From: Xanthobacteraceae bacterium
GTDB lineage: Bacteria > Pseudomonadota > Alphaproteobacteria > Rhizobiales > Xanthobacteraceae
Assembly: GCA_031291445.1 (NCBI GenBank)
Contig: JARLJA010000147.1
Coordinates: 1-64,000 of the forward strand
Direction: 5' to 3'
Length of the DNA stretch: 64,000 bases
The notes beneath the pieces are model-generated. The model did not search any database. It had not been told where the DNA came from and saw only the letters and a program-made list of their open reading frames with translations. Made by a program: the position numbers and the translations under genes. Positions 9,143 to 18,816 of this stretch are shown here, piece after piece. How positions within the stretch are numbered: position 1 is the first letter of the stretch; every line of letters begins with the position of its first letter.

Positions 9143-10039
9143 ATGACAGGGGTTGCAGGATCATTCGTGATCGGCGAGGTCACGGTCACGCGCGTGGAAG
9201 AACAGTGCGGGCCGGGATTCACGCCGGAGTTTCTGTTCCCGGACTGGAGACCGGAGATCCTCGCGCAGCACCGGCACTGGATGGTTCCGGAGTTCTTCAG
9301 CGAGGCCGATGGCAGGTTCATAGCCAGCATCCACACCTGGATCGTGCGCACCAGGCATCACGTCATCCTTGTCGACAGTTGCGCCGGCAATCACAAGCAC
9401 CGTCCCCAGATCGCGCGCTTCCACCAGCTCAACCTGCCGTTCCTCGAGCGGTTGCGCGCCGCCGGAGTGACTCCCGAGAGCGTGGACTACGTGCTCTGCA
9501 CGCACCTGCACGCCGATCATTGCGGCTGGAATACGCGGCTCGACGACGGCCGCTGGGTGCCGACCTTCCCGAACGCCAGATACGTCTTTTCCAGGGCCGA
9601 GCAGGAGCATTGGTCAGGTCCCGCGGGGCGGTCGGGCTTCAATGCCGGGGTCTACGACGACAGCGTGCTCCCGGTGATCGAAACGGGGCAGGCGGAGATC
9701 ATCGACGGTCGTGGCGAGATCGGCGCGGGACTGGTGGTCGAGCCGACCCCCGGACACAGCGTGGGCCACGTCGCGTTCCGCCTGTTGTCGCGCGGTGAAG
9801 AGGGGCTGTTCAGCGGGGATATCATGCATCAACCGATCCAGATCTACCAGCCGGACTGGAATACGACCTTCTGCGAGCAGCCGGACCTCGCACGCCGTTC
9901 GCGCCAGTGGGTTCTCGAACATTGCGCCGAGCGCCGGGCGACGCTGTTCCCGGCGCACTTCGCTGGAGGGTTTGCCGGCCATGTCGGTCGCAATCGCGAC
10001 GGCTTCACCTGGGAATCCGCCGGCCGCGGCGCGACCTGA
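9143..10039 (+). CDS. MBL-fold metallo-hydrolase
   Basis: 298 residues. The zinc-binding HxHxDH signature is present as HLHADHCGW (about residue 119), with later ligands at GHSVGH, SGDIMH and PAHF. These are all the positions needed for a dinuclear metallo-beta-lactamase-fold hydrolase. The fold and length are those of lactonase- or thioesterase-like members; the substrate is not evident. The start at 9143 was chosen because upstream in-frame sequence overlaps the LysR control region. It begins an operon with the solute-binding protein (10-base gap) and probably the alpha/beta hydrolase at 11305, divergent from the LysR gene. Confidence 0.85.
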   Translation: MTGVAGSFVIGEVTVTRVEEQCGPGFTPEFLFPDWRPEILAQHRHWMVPEFFSEADGRFIASIHTWIVRTRHHVILVDSCAGNHKHRPQIARFHQLNLPFLERLRAAGVTPESVDYVLCTHLHADHCGWNTRLDDGRWVPTFPNARYVFSRAEQEHWSGPAGRSGFNAGVYDDSVLPVIETGQAEIIDGRGEIGAGLVVEPTPGHSVGHVAFRLLSRGEEGLFSGDIMHQPIQIYQPDWNTTFCEQPDLARRSRQWVLEHCAERRATLFPAHFAGGFAGHVGRNRDGFTWESAGRGAT

Positions 10040-10049
10040 CAGGGGGGGC

Positions 10050-11273
10050 ATGATGTTGATCGCGACGCGCCTCCTGGCGATGACGGCGGCACTATCGCTG
10101 CTGCCGTGGGCAACGCTCCCTGCCGCGGCGCAAGTTTCCGGTGACGTCGTGAAGATCGGTATCCTGACCGACATGTCGGGTCAGTTTTCCGAAAATACCG
10201 GCGAGGGCTCGGTGCTGGCGGCACGGATGGCGATTGGGGACTACGGCGGCACCGTGCGCGGACATCGCATCGATCTGGTGAGCGCCGACCATCAGAACCG
10301 CGCGGACACCGGGTCCGCCATCGCGCGCGAGTGGTTCGACCGGGACGGTGTCGATCTGATCGCTGATCTCGTCAACAGCTCGGTCGCCTTGTCGGTGATG
10401 AAGGTGGCGAAAGCCAAGGACAGGATCACCTTCGTGCTCGGGTCGGGATCGACCCGGATCAGCAACGAGGACTGCACCGATACGAACGTGCAGTGGACCT
10501 ACGACACGTTTGCGACGGCGACGACCATCGTCAAATCCATGATCGCCGAAGGCAAGGACACCTGGTTTTTCATTACTGCCGACTATTCATTCGGGCAGTC
10601 GACGGAACGCGACGCATCGGCGATCATCACGGCCGCCGGCGGCCGCGTGGTGGGATCGGTGAAGCACCCGAGCAACACGGCGGACTTCGCCTCCTTCCTG
10701 CTGCAAGCCCAGGCGTCGGGAGCGAAGGTTATCGCGCTCGCGAGCGCCGGCGCCGACGCCGTCAACGCCATCAAGCAGGCCGGCGAATTCGGCCTCACCG
10801 AGAAACAGAGTCTGGTCGGGTTCGCCGCCGTCATCAATGACATCCATGGTCTCGGGCTGCGGACCGCGCAGAACATGTATCTGACCGAGAGATTTTATTG
10901 GGATGCCAACGCCGCCACGCGCGCATTTGCCGCGCGCTTTTTCGAGCGCATGAAGAAGATGCCGAACATGGTGCATTTCGCCATGTACTCCGCGATCACG
11001 CACTATCTGAAGGCGATCGATGCCACGAATACCGACGCCACGGGCGCGGTGATGGCGCAGATGCGCGCGGTGCCGGTCGACGACAAGTTCACCACCGGTG
11101 GGATCATACGCCCGGACGGGCTGATGGTGCACGACATGTACCTGTTTCAGGTCAAGCGGCCCGAGCAGTCGAAATATCCCTGGGACTACTATGTCGAGCG
11201 TCGCCGGGTCCCGGGAGTGGAGGCCTTTGCGCCACTGTCGGCGAGTCGCTGTCCGCTGGTTGCACGGCCGTGA
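10050..11273 (+). CDS. ABC transporter substrate-binding protein, branched-chain amino acid type
   Basis: 407 residues. It has a Sec signal peptide (about residues 1-28, ending PAAAQ) and a Peripla_BP_6 domain starting VVKIGILTDMSGQF, with the usual DHQNRAD and WFDRDGVDLI segments. Proteins of this type bind amino acids, amides or aromatic acids in the periplasm for HAAT/LIV-type ABC transporters. No permease or ATPase gene lies in this window near it; instead it sits between an MBL hydrolase and an alpha/beta hydrolase. It may therefore deliver to a transporter encoded elsewhere or act as a sensor. A GGGGGG purine tract precedes the tandem ATG codons at 10050 and 10053. Confidence 0.87.
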   Translation: MMLIATRLLAMTAALSLLPWATLPAAAQVSGDVVKIGILTDMSGQFSENTGEGSVLAARMAIGDYGGTVRGHRIDLVSADHQNRADTGSAIAREWFDRDGVDLIADLVNSSVALSVMKVAKAKDRITFVLGSGSTRISNEDCTDTNVQWTYDTFATATTIVKSMIAEGKDTWFFITADYSFGQSTERDASAIITAAGGRVVGSVKHPSNTADFASFLLQAQASGAKVIALASAGADAVNAIKQAGEFGLTEKQSLVGFAAVINDIHGLGLRTAQNMYLTERFYWDANAATRAFAARFFERMKKMPNMVHFAMYSAITHYLKAIDATNTDATGAVMAQMRAVPVDDKFTTGGIIRPDGLMVHDMYLFQVKRPEQSKYPWDYYVERRRVPGVEAFAPLSASRCPLVARP

Positions 11274-11304
11274 CGTTAACAACGCGTTTCACTGGTGACA
11301 CATA

Positions 11305-12300
11305 ATGAAACCTGACCATAGCGCCTCGACTCATCGCGACGACCTCGCGGTCGACGACTTCATGATTCCGAGCGACACAGCGGGCATCAGCCTGTTCGTC
11401 CGCAACAAGCGGCCACGGGGTATGACGGAGTTCTGCGCGGAACGAACCTTGCTGTTCGTCCATGGGTCGACCTATCCGGCGGAAACGAGCTTCGATCTCG
11501 CGCTCGACGGACTCTCCTGGATGGACTATATCGCCGGCCACGGCTACGACGTCTATCTGGTCGACGTTCGTGGCTACGGCGAATCGACCCGTCCGCCCGA
11601 GATGGAGCAGCCGGCGCACCTGAATGCGCCGATCGTCCGCGCCGACACGGCGATCCGTGACGTCGGCAGTGCCGTCGATTTCATTCTCGAACGACGCCGG
11701 ATTGCGCGCCTCAATCTGCTTGGCTGGTCGTGGGGGACCACGCTGATGGGCGGGTTCGCCGCGGCCAACAACGACAAGGTCAACAAGCTCGCGCTGTATG
11801 CACCCCAGTGGATCCGCACGACGCCGAGCCTGTCGGATCTTGGAGGAGAGCTGGGCGCCTACCGGCTGGTGTCCGCGGCAAGCGCGCGCGATCGCTGGTT
11901 GACCGGCGTTCCCGAAGCAAAAAGAGCGACGCTGATTCCGCCGGGATGGTTCGAAACCTGGCTCGATCAGACCTTTGCGACCGATACCTGGGGCAATGCC
12001 CAGACGCCGAAGGTGCTGCGTGCTCCGAACGGCACCGTCCAGGACAGCCGGGAGGTCTGGGCCAAGGGGAGGGCGATCTACGATCCCTCGATGATCACGG
12101 TCCCCGTGCTGCTGGTTCACGCGGATTGGGACCAGGACCTGCCGCTCGAGATGACGAAGACGTACTTTGCCCTGCTCACCAATGCGCGATATCGCCGGTG
12201 GGTCGAGATCGGCGAGGGGACTCACTCGATCATCATGGAAAAGAACCGGATGCAGCTGTTTCGGGCAGTTCAAGCGTTTCTGGATGAGGCGGCGCCTTGA
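11305..12300 (+). CDS. alpha/beta hydrolase
   Basis: 331 residues. The oxyanion-side motif LLFVHGSTYP is at about residue 51, LVDVRGYGES follows, and the nucleophile elbow is GWSWGT near residue 140. A late Asp lies in VHADWDQDLP and the His in GEGTHSII, giving a complete Ser-Asp-His triad. No signal peptide is visible, so it is likely cytoplasmic. It lies 31 bases after the substrate-binding protein and probably belongs to the same LysR-controlled unit with the MBL hydrolase. Two hydrolases plus a binding protein suggest uptake and hydrolysis of an ester, lactone or amide. Substrate unknown. Confidence 0.82.
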   Translation: MKPDHSASTHRDDLAVDDFMIPSDTAGISLFVRNKRPRGMTEFCAERTLLFVHGSTYPAETSFDLALDGLSWMDYIAGHGYDVYLVDVRGYGESTRPPEMEQPAHLNAPIVRADTAIRDVGSAVDFILERRRIARLNLLGWSWGTTLMGGFAAANNDKVNKLALYAPQWIRTTPSLSDLGGELGAYRLVSAASARDRWLTGVPEAKRATLIPPGWFETWLDQTFATDTWGNAQTPKVLRAPNGTVQDSREVWAKGRAIYDPSMITVPVLLVHADWDQDLPLEMTKTYFALLTNARYRRWVEIGEGTHSIIMEKNRMQLFRAVQAFLDEAAP

Positions 12301-12402
12301 TCGCCGCGCCTGTCCATCGTTCGGCCGTGATGGGTGTTTTTTGGCAAGTGCCGCAAGGATGAGCGGGTCCTCGCGATGCTTGCTTCTGCCGATAGTCCCG
12401 GG

Positions 12403-13737
12403 TCACGGCAAGGTCTGCCTGATGGCGAGATCGATCCGGCGCTGATCGGAGGTCCGGATCGTCAGCGACGTATGGGCCGGCGCCGAACTGAGGCTTTGGA
12501 CGTCGCTGGTCGACAGATCGTGCGCCGGATGGCCGGCGACCTCGACGATGCGATCGCCGCGGCGCAGCGCGGCGCGGTCGGCGGAGGACCCCTTCAGAAT
12601 GTCGAGGATCTCGAACGCCTCATGGTCGGGCTTGTCGAGAATCATGCCGGTGCCATGAAGCGCCGTCGGCAGCGGGCGGCCGGCGACGGGCTCGAAATAG
12701 GCGCGCACCGACTGGTAGTCGATGGTGACGATGAACTGGGCGAGGATCGCGGTGCCGATCACGCCCGAGATATGACTTGCCATCCCGCGACCGAGGGTGG
12801 AGCCGCGCAGCTCGTCCACGCCCGACACCACGGGGGGCGACAGGGTGGACGACCCGAACTGCAGACGCTTGCCGAAACCCATCTGGACGTTGACGTGGCC
12901 GCCGACGCCACCGGGGGACAGGAAACGCAGGATCGGTGCGATCTGGGCGAATGGCCGATGCTCCTGCTGAAACTTTTCCGAGACCAGCACCTGGCCGCTC
13001 GCTCCCGTATCGATGATGAAGTCTCCGGCGGCGCCGTCGACCTCCACGGCGATCGACGGATGGCTGAGGCCGTCGGGCAGCATGACCAGGCCGAGCGGCA
13101 GCGAAAATGCCGCGGAGTGCGGCCGATATCCCGGAGAGTTCAAGATCAAAAGGCGGCGCTGGAAATCGATCGAGACCGCGTAGCGCGCCAGCAGTTCAGA
13201 TCCGATCAGCCCCCCGAGGCGCGGCCGCGAGCCGCGGTCGAGGAGGACGTTCGGCATCTCGAGCACGCTGACCGTCGGCCCATCGATCGTGGCCGGACCG
13301 ATGGAGATGCGGCCGACCTTGATCTTGTCGACGCGCGAGATCTTCGGGCCGATGCCGCCGACGCGTCCGGTGTCCACCACGGCGGCGTTGAGCGTGTGGG
13401 CCACCTCGGGGGTGATGGTGATGCGGGCCCCGGTGTCGAACATGAAGGGTCGCGGTGCCGTGCCGTCGATCGAGGCCTCGACGATGATGTGGCCGCCCTC
13501 GAAGATGAACGGGATTTCGATCGGGTTCGACAGGGGCGGACCGCCGCCAGACGCCGCCGCGCCGGCTCTGCTCGCGGGTGGCAGGCTGAGCTCGCGCTCC
13601 AGCGCACCGGGGGCTGGCGGCTGATCGCCAGCCTGTGGCGGAGGGCCGGCCGCGCCCGCAAGGGCGAGCGACAGCAGCGCCGTCGCCACGGCAGCCGATA
13701 CCCGCCGCGTGGCTGGGTGGTCGGGCGGTCTGGTCAT
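12403..13737 (-). CDS. secreted retropepsin-like aspartyl protease with C-terminal PDZ domain
   Basis: 444 residues with an N-terminal hydrophobic stretch (VATALLSLALAGAAG) suggesting export. Two retropepsin-type active-site motifs occur, FDTGARITI (about residue 100) and IDTGASGQV (about residue 250). A single chain could thus form an intramolecular pseudo-dimer, unlike one-motif retropepsins. The C-terminal 90 residues (RRGDRIVEVAGHPAHD and following) look like a PDZ domain. Known family: aspartyl protease proteins of proteobacteria, largely uncharacterised. Convergent with the alpha/beta hydrolase at 12300 and divergent from the Met-rich barrel gene. Confidence 0.75.
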   Translation of the reverse strand: MTRPPDHPATRRVSAAVATALLSLALAGAAGPPPQAGDQPPAPGALERELSLPPASRAGAAASGGGPPLSNPIEIPFIFEGGHIIVEASIDGTAPRPFMFDTGARITITPEVAHTLNAAVVDTGRVGGIGPKISRVDKIKVGRISIGPATIDGPTVSVLEMPNVLLDRGSRPRLGGLIGSELLARYAVSIDFQRRLLILNSPGYRPHSAAFSLPLGLVMLPDGLSHPSIAVEVDGAAGDFIIDTGASGQVLVSEKFQQEHRPFAQIAPILRFLSPGGVGGHVNVQMGFGKRLQFGSSTLSPPVVSGVDELRGSTLGRGMASHISGVIGTAILAQFIVTIDYQSVRAYFEPVAGRPLPTALHGTGMILDKPDHEAFEILDILKGSSADRAALRRGDRIVEVAGHPAHDLSTSDVQSLSSAPAHTSLTIRTSDQRRIDLAIRQTLP

Positions 13738-14315
13738 GGCGACGGCGGCTTTGTCGGGCTGATGACTGGCGGCAAGGATCGCGAGCCGTTGGCTGAGAAA
13801 GGGAAGGTCGGGCGAGGACCTGCGCTCGACCGCGATGGTGGCGTCGGGGAGGGAAGTTGCAGCCGAGCACGTAACGCAAGGTTTGGGTAGCGTTCGGTGG
13901 CCCGCGGGTCAAGGCGGGCGCCGACGCGGAGCCGGTGTCTCGGCCAGGCGGGGAGGTATCGTCGCCGCTGGATTGCAGCCGGCGTTCGGGTCGAAGTACC
14001 AGTCGAACCCGCGGCGTGCGCCGACTCAGCGGAGCGATGACCGGCGAGGTCGTTCTCGGCGTGACCGTCATCGTGGCTGACACGGGGGTCTTCCGTCAGC
14101 TCGTGGCACTCGCGCCAATTGCGCGCCGCGTTCATCTTTCGATATGTCACGAAGAATACAACGATGTCGGATTCCCGACAATGCCGCATCGTCGCGCGCG
14201 CGACACGTGATCAGCTCACAAAATCTGATGTTCATCGATATATTACGATGTATATAACGAATAGGGCTGACGTTCCGGTCGGGTGCCTTCGGAGCGCGTA
14301 TCAGGGGAAATGCGG
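13738..14315. promoter_or_regulatory. 578-base divergent intergenic region with an AT-rich core
   Basis: No convincing gene; the open frames here lack family features. Bases 14214-14265 are strikingly AT-rich for this genome and hold ATCGATATATTACGAT (an imperfect palindrome with ATCG/CGAT arms) followed by GTATATAACGAAT, likely promoter/operator sequence for the Met-rich outer-membrane gene. A Shine-Dalgarno-like AGGGG lies at 14303-14307. Confidence 0.4.
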
Positions 14316-15500
14316 ATGAATCGGTTCGGTCACGACGACGAATGCTTGAAGAAAATGCGGGTCCGCGGGCGCGGTGTCGACATGCTAGCGGCAGCGTCCG
14401 TGATCGCGATCATGGCAGCCGCTGCGCCGGCGCACGCGTCCGATCCGCTGCCGATGACGCCGCCCGCGATGGACCACGACATGGACGATCACGCCAAGGT
14501 CCCGGCCGGCGTGTTCGGCGGCGCCATGGTCGGGCAGGGCCATTTCATGCTGAGCTACACCCCGATGTTCATGGGCATGCAGGGCAACTACATCGGCACC
14601 TCGAAGGTCAGCCCCGACTACATCGCGACCAAGGTGCCGCTGGCGTCGCCGGTGACCATGAGCTCGGGCATGGGCATGCCGATGACGATGAACACCTACC
14701 GCATCGTGCCGACGACCATGTACGTGCAGTCCAACATGGTGCACGCGATGTACGGCGTCACCGACTGGATGAACGTGATGGTCATGGGTTCCTATATGGA
14801 AAAGAACATGACCATGACCACCTATGCCGGCGCCATGGGCACCACGGTCAAGGGCACGTCCATCGGCGACACCTCGGGCTTCGGCGACACCATGGTGACG
14901 ACGCTGTGGCGCGTCTATCAGGACCCGATCCATCACGTCCATCTGAACATGGGCCTCAGCTTGCCCTCGGGCAGCACCACCGAGAACGTCACCATGCTGA
15001 GCCCGATGGGCAGCTACATGACCATGCGCGGCAATTACGGCATGCAGCTCGGCACTGGGACGGTCGATTTCATGCCGGGCGCGACCTATACCGGCCACAT
15101 CGACCGATGGTCGTGGGGCGCGACCTATCGCGGGCGCTACGCGCTCGACAGCAACAGTGAGGGCTACCACTACGGCCAGTTCACCGAGTTCAGCGGCTGG
15201 GGCGGCTACACGTTGATTCCCGGCGTCACCGTCACGGGCCGCGCGGTCGGCACCGTCCAGGGCCACATCCAGGGGGCGGACCCGATGATTTCGGGCGTGA
15301 TGCAGGGCGCCAATCCGCTGTTCTACGGCGGCAAGCGCGTCGACCTGCTGGGCGGGGTCGAACTCGACGGCGGGCCGCTGGGCTTCGGCCGGAACCTGCA
15401 CTTCGAGGTCGAAGCGGGTGCGCCGGTCTACCTCGACCTCAATGGCCCGCAACTGGGCGGCGCCTGGCAGCTGATCTTCGCCGCCAAGGCCGGATTCTAG
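14316..15500 (+). CDS. methionine-rich outer-membrane beta-barrel (transporter-like) protein
   Basis: 394 residues from the ATG at 14316, which has AGGGG eight bases upstream; the ATG at 14310 and GTG at 14283 are in frame. There is a long N-terminus, then a hydrophobic signal segment ending near APAHAS. The mature part begins with PMTPPAMDHDMDDH and is rich in alternating beta-strand segments (WGATYRGRYAL, WGGYTLIPGVTVTG), consistent with a porin-like 'transporter' of the phenol-degradation MetA family. I count 37 Met (about 9%), nearly all in the N-terminal 60%, often as MxM pairs, plus His. Such composition is known from Cu(I)/Ag(I)-handling proteins; a copper role is inference only. It is a single gene with no copper ATPase beside it. 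Confidence 0.75.
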   Translation: MNRFGHDDECLKKMRVRGRGVDMLAAASVIAIMAAAAPAHASDPLPMTPPAMDHDMDDHAKVPAGVFGGAMVGQGHFMLSYTPMFMGMQGNYIGTSKVSPDYIATKVPLASPVTMSSGMGMPMTMNTYRIVPTTMYVQSNMVHAMYGVTDWMNVMVMGSYMEKNMTMTTYAGAMGTTVKGTSIGDTSGFGDTMVTTLWRVYQDPIHHVHLNMGLSLPSGSTTENVTMLSPMGSYMTMRGNYGMQLGTGTVDFMPGATYTGHIDRWSWGATYRGRYALDSNSEGYHYGQFTEFSGWGGYTLIPGVTVTGRAVGTVQGHIQGADPMISGVMQGANPLFYGGKRVDLLGGVELDGGPLGFGRNLHFEVEAGAPVYLDLNGPQLGGAWQLIFAAKAGF

Positions 15501-15526
15501 GGGACAACACCTGAAGACATCGGACG

Positions 15527-15551
15527 CCGCCGGATCAGTTTCAGCCGGCGG
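15527..15551 (+). terminator. GC hairpin after the Met-rich barrel gene
   Basis: CCGCCGG (15527-15533) pairs with CCGGCGG (15545-15551) across an 11-base loop, 27 bases after the stop. There is no T-run, so termination is only probable. The remaining bases to 15787 show no gene. Confidence 0.4.
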
Positions 15552-15787
15552 TGACGTGCCGCGGGGCGCCGCGGTGGATTCGCGCGCTTGCGACCCCGGT
15601 GGCTTGTCGCAATCGCACGATGATCCTTGATCATCGCTATCGGCGCCGTACGCTGGACCCGTCCGCAGTGGTAGCGGCTTCTCGAAGCCGCGGCATCGCG
15701 CCGATCGAATTCATCGCAAATCTCGATTGGACCTCGGCAGTCACACCGTCTAGATGATCTTCCGCCAATCCAGCGCAGGAGTGCCCG

Positions 15788-16762
<975 letters not shown>

Positions 16763-16784
16763 GGGCAACGCGGTCGCGCCTCGC

Positions 16785-18140
16785 TCACGCCGCGGCGAGG
16801 CCGACGCCGATCGCCTCGGCGATCGTGGCCGTGTCCTGCGCGGTGATGATCAGCGGCGGCGACAGGATGATGTTGTTGCCGGACACCCGCACCATGACGC
16901 CGGCGTCGTAGATCGCGTCGGCGATCCTCGCCATGGCCTTCCTGTCGACTGCCTTCTTGGTGGCGCGGTCGGAGACCAGTTCGAGCGCCGCCATCAGCCC
17001 CTTGGAGCGGACGTCGCCGACGATGTCGTGCGCCGCCTGGAGCCGGTCCAGCGCCTGCGCCAGCGCCACGCCCGTGGCCGCCGCATTGACGTCGAGCTTG
17101 AGGCGTTTGGTCTCCGCCAGCGCGGCGATGCCAGCGGCGCAGCCGACCGGATGCCCCGAATACGTGTAGCCGTGGCCGATCGAGCCGAAGGAGGTGTCGT
17201 CGCTTTCGAAGGCTTCGGCGATCTTGTCGTTGATCAGCGTCGCGCCGAGCGGGAAATAGCCGCTGGTCACCGCCTTGGCGATGGTCATCATGTCCGGCTT
17301 GACGTTCCACAGCCTGGCGCCCGACCACGCGCCGGTGCGGCCGAAACCGGTGACCACCTCGTCGGAGATCATCAGGATGCCGTGGCGGTCGCAGATCTCC
17401 CGTGCCAGTGGCATGAAGCTGTCGTGGGGAACGATCACGCCGCCGGCGCCGAGCACCGGCTCCATGATGAAAGCGGCGATGGTGTCGGGCCCCTGGAACT
17501 CGATCTCGTCGGCGAGCGCCGCCGCGCACAGCTGGGCCAGCCGCGCCGGATCGGTCTCGCCGAACGGGTTGCGGTAGGTCCACGGCGAGGGAATGTGATA
17601 GACGCCGGGCAGCAGCGGTTCGTAGTTGCGGCGGAAATTGGCGTTGCCGTTGACCGAGGCGCCGCCGAAATGGGTGCCGTGATAGCCCTTCTTGAGGGCG
17701 AGAAACTTGGTGCGGTCGCGCTGTCCCTTGATCTTCCAGTACTGGCGCGCCAGCCGCAGCGCGGTCTCGACCGAATCCGATCCGCCGGAGGTGAAGAACG
17801 CGCGCGCCATGCCCTCGGGCTTGAACCATTCGGTCAGCTCGTAGGCGAGTTCGATCGCCGGACCGGTGGAGACGCCGCGGAAGCCGGAGTAGTAGGGCAA
17901 CTCGGCCAACTGGTCGGCGATCGCCTGCTTGATCGGATCGCAGCTGTACCCGAGCGTCACGTTCCACAGCCCGCCGACGCCGTCGAGGACCTTGCGGCCG
18001 TCGATGTCGGTGACGTGGATGCCTTCGCCCTTGACGATGATCCGGGGCGGGTTGGCCTGCATCTCAGCCGGATGGGCCATGGGATGCCAGATCCGTCGGG
18101 CGTTGTTCTCGACGAGGAAGTTCTTGTCGCGCATGGTCAC
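16785..18140 (-). CDS. class III PLP-dependent omega-transaminase (aspartate aminotransferase family)
   Basis: 451 residues, typical family length. SDEVVTGFGRTG (about 259-270) carries the PLP-ring Asp, and the Schiff-base Lys is K289 in MTIAKAVTSGYFPLGA. TYSGHPVGCAA is the phosphate-binding region, and IWHPMAHP at the N-terminus is characteristic of amine:pyruvate transaminases. It would transfer an amino group from an omega-amine (diamine, beta-alanine, taurine-like) to pyruvate, making alanine. It is 13 bases downstream of the HAD gene and co-directional with HAD and Tm-1-like genes, so probably the last gene of that operon. An alanine dehydrogenase lies 5 kb away. Confidence 0.88.
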   Translation of the reverse strand: MTMRDKNFLVENNARRIWHPMAHPAEMQANPPRIIVKGEGIHVTDIDGRKVLDGVGGLWNVTLGYSCDPIKQAIADQLAELPYYSGFRGVSTGPAIELAYELTEWFKPEGMARAFFTSGGSDSVETALRLARQYWKIKGQRDRTKFLALKKGYHGTHFGGASVNGNANFRRNYEPLLPGVYHIPSPWTYRNPFGETDPARLAQLCAAALADEIEFQGPDTIAAFIMEPVLGAGGVIVPHDSFMPLAREICDRHGILMISDEVVTGFGRTGAWSGARLWNVKPDMMTIAKAVTSGYFPLGATLINDKIAEAFESDDTSFGSIGHGYTYSGHPVGCAAGIAALAETKRLKLDVNAAATGVALAQALDRLQAAHDIVGDVRSKGLMAALELVSDRATKKAVDRKAMARIADAIYDAGVMVRVSGNNIILSPPLIITAQDTATIAEAIGVGLAAA

Positions 18141-18153
18141 TCCACGGGCTCGT

Positions 18154-18816
18154 TCAGTCGAAGGAAAGGTCGAAGTGGGCGAGGGCTTCGGCGTAGGATC
18201 GTCTCGGGTTCTTGACGTCGAACAGCACCGTCGTCAGGCCGCAGTCCCGGGCCCCCGCGATGTTGCGGGACTGGTCGTCGACGAAGACGCAAGCCTGCGG
18301 ATCGAGCGACAGCCGGCTCACGACGTCGTGGTAGGCGCGCGGGTCGGGCTTCAGGATCCCGGTATAGGTCGCGTCCACGATGACGTCGAAGCGCCCGAGC
18401 AGCGGCAGCCGGTGACGGAAGTCGGCACCATAGAACAGGTCGAGCTCGTTCGAAAGGATGGCGAGCTTGAACCCGGCGTCGCCGACCATGCGGATCGCCC
18501 GGTCCGCTTCGGGGCGGATGGCGGTGGCCGGATCGGCGCCGCGGGCGCGGCGCACCAGGGTCTGCATGTCCGGCCAGTCCTCGCCCAGGAGCCGCCCGAC
18601 CTCGCGGCTGCGCGTCAGCCAGTAATCGCGTTCGGAGATCTCGCCGCGTTGCATGGAGACCCACAGCGGGTCGCTGGCTTCGTCGAACGGACCGCGCCAG
18701 GTCAGGGTGCCGGCCGGGAGGCCAAGGGCGGCTTCGGTCGATGGATGGGTTTCGAACAGCGTCTTGGAGATGACCCCGCCGAAATCCAGAACCAGGGCGC
18801 TGGCGCGGGCCACCAT
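18154..18816 (-). CDS. HAD-superfamily hydrolase
   Basis: 220 residues. Motif I is LDFGGVISKT: the expected second Asp is replaced by Gly-Val, as in several HAD phosphatase-like subgroups (DFGGV). Motif II is ILSNE, the Lys is in GILKPDPRAY, and motif III is FVDDQSRNI. These residues match the epoxide-hydrolase-N/haloacid-like HAD group. The ATG overlaps the stop of the Tm-1-like gene by one base (TGATG), indicating translational coupling. Substrate unknown; context suggests a step in amine or carboxylate catabolism. Confidence 0.83.
   Translation of the reverse strand: MVARASALVLDFGGVISKTLFETHPSTEAALGLPAGTLTWRGPFDEASDPLWVSMQRGEISERDYWLTRSREVGRLLGEDWPDMQTLVRRARGADPATAIRPEADRAIRMVGDAGFKLAILSNELDLFYGADFRHRLPLLGRFDVIVDATYTGILKPDPRAYHDVVSRLSLDPQACVFVDDQSRNIAGARDCGLTTVLFDVKNPRRSYAEALAHFDLSFD

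Noticed and set aside
9143-10039. N-acyl-homoserine lactonase function for the MBL protein, with the LuxR gene as partner
   Set aside because: The LuxR-type gene is 20 kb away and does not show the lactone-binding residues; nothing ties the hydrolase to quorum sensing.
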